DNA of 8,661 nucleotides from Pseudomonadota bacterium (GTDB lineage: Bacteria; Pseudomonadota; Gammaproteobacteria; Burkholderiales; Thiobacillaceae): the NCBI GenBank assembly GCA_021791235.1, contig JAJYXA010000103.1, positions 1 to 8,661 of the forward strand, given 5' to 3'. Positions 6,654 through 8,661 of the stretch are shown in pieces. Positions within the stretch are counted from its first letter, which is position 1, and each line of letters starts with the position of its first letter. A program made the position numbers and the translations under genes. The notes under the pieces were generated by a model. The model was not told the DNA's origin. It saw only the letters and a program-made list of their open reading frames with translations, and did no database searches.

Positions 6654-7030
6654 GCGAATAGCGTCCAGGCGGCAAGCAGCGTGACCAGCCCGCTCGCCAG
6701 CACGACTGCAAAACTGCTCTGCCGCGCGCGCTTCAGGTCCACGCCCCAGTGCGCATCCAGCGCCAGATGCCGCACGCCGGCAAGGAGATGATGCGAAAAC
6801 GCCCAGATCAAACCCAGCAGCACTAGCCGAGCCAGCGGATGCGCAATCCAGTCGGCGATGCGCTGAAAACCCGCTTCGTCCGACAGCGACACCGACAGGC
6901 CCCACACCCCCAGCGGCAGGGCCGCAAACAGCAGTGCGCCCGACACCCGGTGCAGGATCGACACCCAGCCGGGAAGCGGCAAATGGATGCGAAACAGATC
7001 GAGGTAAACGGGGCGTACCAAAGGTGGCAT
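6650..7030 (-). CDS. sdhC: Succinate dehydrogenase cytochrome b556 subunit (sdhC)
   Basis: SdhC is the heme b-binding membrane anchor of complex II. The 126-residue protein (E. coli 129) opens with RPVYLDLFRI and the SILHRVSG motif, whose Ser24 and Arg28 correspond to quinone-site residues of E. coli SdhC. Three membrane helices lie at about 29-49, 65-87 and 106-125. HHLLAGVRHLALD contains His81, which aligns with the axial heme ligand His84 of E. coli. The start ATG at 7030 lies only 6 bp after the toxin stop codon, with no strong ribosome binding site. No clear promoter can be picked out inside the toxin gene. The sdh operon may therefore be read partly from the toxin-antitoxin promoter or a promoter further upstream. 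Confidence 0.95.
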   Translation of the reverse strand: MPPLVRPVYLDLFRIHLPLPGWVSILHRVSGALLFAALPLGVWGLSVSLSDEAGFQRIADWIAHPLARLVLLGLIWAFSHHLLAGVRHLALDAHWGVDLKRARQSSFAVVLASGLVTLLAAWTLFA

Positions 7031-7036
7031 AGGCGC

Positions 7037-7381
7037 TTAAGCCCTGACCCGAAGCAGCGTCGACAGCCCCCGTGTGACCTGCTTTTCGTCGGCCGCGGAC
7101 AGACGCCCCAGTTCACCGCGCACCAGCCGGTTGTCCAGCGTGAAGAGCTTGAAGCGCAGTTTGGAGGGCGCCGGCAGACCCGCCTGGTCCAGGTCGCTAA
7201 GCGGGCAATCCAGCGGCCAGCCAGGCGTTTCGGCCGACGTGATCATCGCCATCACCGCATGCCCTGCCGGTGCATTGAAGGCTGCGGCATCGGACAGCAC
7301 CAGCGCGGGACGATTCTTGGTGGCGTTGTGATCGGTGAACGGAAACGGCACCCGCACCACGCTGAAGCGTTCAAAGCTCAC
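7037..7381 (-). CDS. PemK/MazF-family toxin of a type II toxin-antitoxin pair
   Basis: The 114-residue protein has the PemK/MazF fold signature: an N-terminal strand VVRVPFPFTD, then NRPALVLS with Arg24-Pro25, and MAMITSA with Thr48-Ser49 at the positions of the MazF active-site Arg and Thr. The C-terminal pattern LFTLDNRLVRGELGRLS is also typical. Toxins of this family are mostly endoribonucleases that cleave mRNA; activity here is inferred. The start GTG at 7381 overlaps the 3' end of the antitoxin gene by 11 bp, so translation is probably coupled. A weak GAGAAAG lies upstream. It reads directly into sdhC 6 bp downstream. The gene looks intact. The family call is good, but the target RNA sequence cannot be predicted. 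Confidence 0.85.
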   Translation of the reverse strand: MSFERFSVVRVPFPFTDHNATKNRPALVLSDAAAFNAPAGHAVMAMITSAETPGWPLDCPLSDLDQAGLPAPSKLRFKLFTLDNRLVRGELGRLSAADEKQVTRGLSTLLRVRA

Positions 7382-7601
7382 GGTAGGCTTTCTCGTCCGC
7401 TCCTCCCGCCCATTCCGACAGGGTGCCTTCCAGCGAGCGCAGGTACTCCAGATCGAGCGGCTGCACCCGGCGCACGCGCGCCGTGCCGTCTTCCACGATT
7501 TCCCAAGCGATCAGATCGCCCGGCGCCACCTTGAGCGCGGCCCGCACATCCTGCGGGATGGTGGTTTGACCTTTGGCGGTAATTTTGGCGATGGCAAGCA
7601 T
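7371..7601 (-). CDS. AbrB/PrlF-like antitoxin (SpoVT-AbrB domain)
   Basis: The 76-residue protein begins with a SpoVT-AbrB swapped-hairpin DNA-binding domain (residues about 3-47), shown by AKITAKGQTTIPQDVRAALKVAPGD and then IAWEIVEDGTARVRRV. The acidic tail GTLSEWAGGADEKAYREL resembles the toxin-binding tails of PrlF-type antitoxins. It should bind and neutralise the PemK/MazF-like toxin encoded downstream and repress the shared promoter. The ATG at 7601 has GGAG 8 nt upstream. The 11-bp perfect inverted repeat just upstream (7613-7640) is a suitable operator. The order antitoxin then toxin and the 11-bp overlap are typical of type II modules. Confidence 0.87.
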   Translation of the reverse strand: MLAIAKITAKGQTTIPQDVRAALKVAPGDLIAWEIVEDGTARVRRVQPLDLEYLRSLEGTLSEWAGGADEKAYREL

Positions 7602-7612
7602 GGTAGCGGCTC

Positions 7613-7640
7613 CGGTAAGGACGGCATTACGTCCTTACCG
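7613..7640. promoter_or_regulatory. Perfect 11-bp inverted repeat, likely antitoxin operator
   Basis: The arms CGGTAAGGACG and CGTCCTTACCG are perfect over 11 bp around a 6-bp centre. The site lies between a possible -10 box and the ribosome binding site of the antitoxin gene, touching both. Autoregulated toxin-antitoxin operons usually carry such palindromes. No T-run follows in either direction, so it is not an ordinary terminator for the malic enzyme gene. Confidence 0.6.
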
Positions 7641-7661
7641 TATAACAAACCCCCCGCGCGT

Positions 7662-7665
<4 letters not shown>
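7639..7665 (-). promoter_or_regulatory. Possible promoter of the toxin-antitoxin pair
   Basis: On the minus strand TTGAAC (7665-7660) is followed after 15 bp by TATACG (7644-7639). The boxes resemble sigma-70 elements, but the spacing is shorter than the usual 17 bp. Transcription would begin inside the palindrome at 7613-7640, a good layout for repression by the antitoxin. The -35 box overlaps the malic enzyme stop codon. The evidence is weak and rests mainly on position. Confidence 0.3.

Positions 7666-8661
<996 letters not shown>

Noticed and set aside
7613..7640. Intrinsic terminator after the malic enzyme gene
   Set aside because: The hairpin is perfect but no T-run follows it on the minus strand. 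An operator is the better reading.

Overview
The window is a central-metabolism segment of a GC-rich proteobacterium, most likely a betaproteobacterium. The pointers are the order sdhC-sdhD-sdhA-sdhB-sdhE-gltA-sucA, a hexameric-type citrate synthase, and E. coli-like SdhB and SdhC motifs. This placement is inferred from family resemblance and gene order, because the window has no rRNA or other marker. Every gene lies on the minus strand, so transcription runs from high to low coordinates. The many long plus-strand reading frames are antisense shadows of high-GC genes.

Read in the direction of transcription, the layout is as follows. (1) 8661-7662: a malic enzyme cut by the window edge, lacking its N-terminus. 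(2) 7640-7037: a type II toxin-antitoxin pair, an AbrB/PrlF-like antitoxin and a PemK/MazF-like toxin, with an 11-bp perfect palindrome in front that is a likely autoregulatory operator. (3) 7030-4558: sdhC, sdhD and sdhA, joined by 4-bp start/stop overlaps. sdhC starts only 6 bp after the toxin stop codon. (4) 4548-4003: a repeat-rich insertion between sdhA and sdhB. (5) 3984-1: sdhB, sdhE, gltA and sucA (incomplete), overlapping or nearly so. The products are succinate dehydrogenase, its flavinylation factor, citrate synthase and the E1 part of 2-oxoglutarate dehydrogenase, which together are consecutive or linked TCA-cycle steps. Malic enzyme links the cycle to pyruvate.

The most interesting region is 4003-4548. 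Four copies (A-D) of a 31-33 bp imperfect palindrome beginning GTCATTGCGAG and ending CAATCCAGA occur as two inward-facing inverted pairs. Pair C/D tightly brackets a 101-codon GIY-YIG nuclease gene, making a unit of about 384 bp. Pair A/B is a 152-bp unit without a gene. Its inner borders resemble those of C/D, so it looks like an internally deleted, non-autonomous relative. Together they resemble a minimal mobile system of nuclease plus terminal palindromes, analogous to REP/RAYT elements but with a GIY-YIG protein. It sits between the sdhA stop codon and the sdhB ribosome binding site in an otherwise gapless operon. Mobility is inferred and has not been shown.
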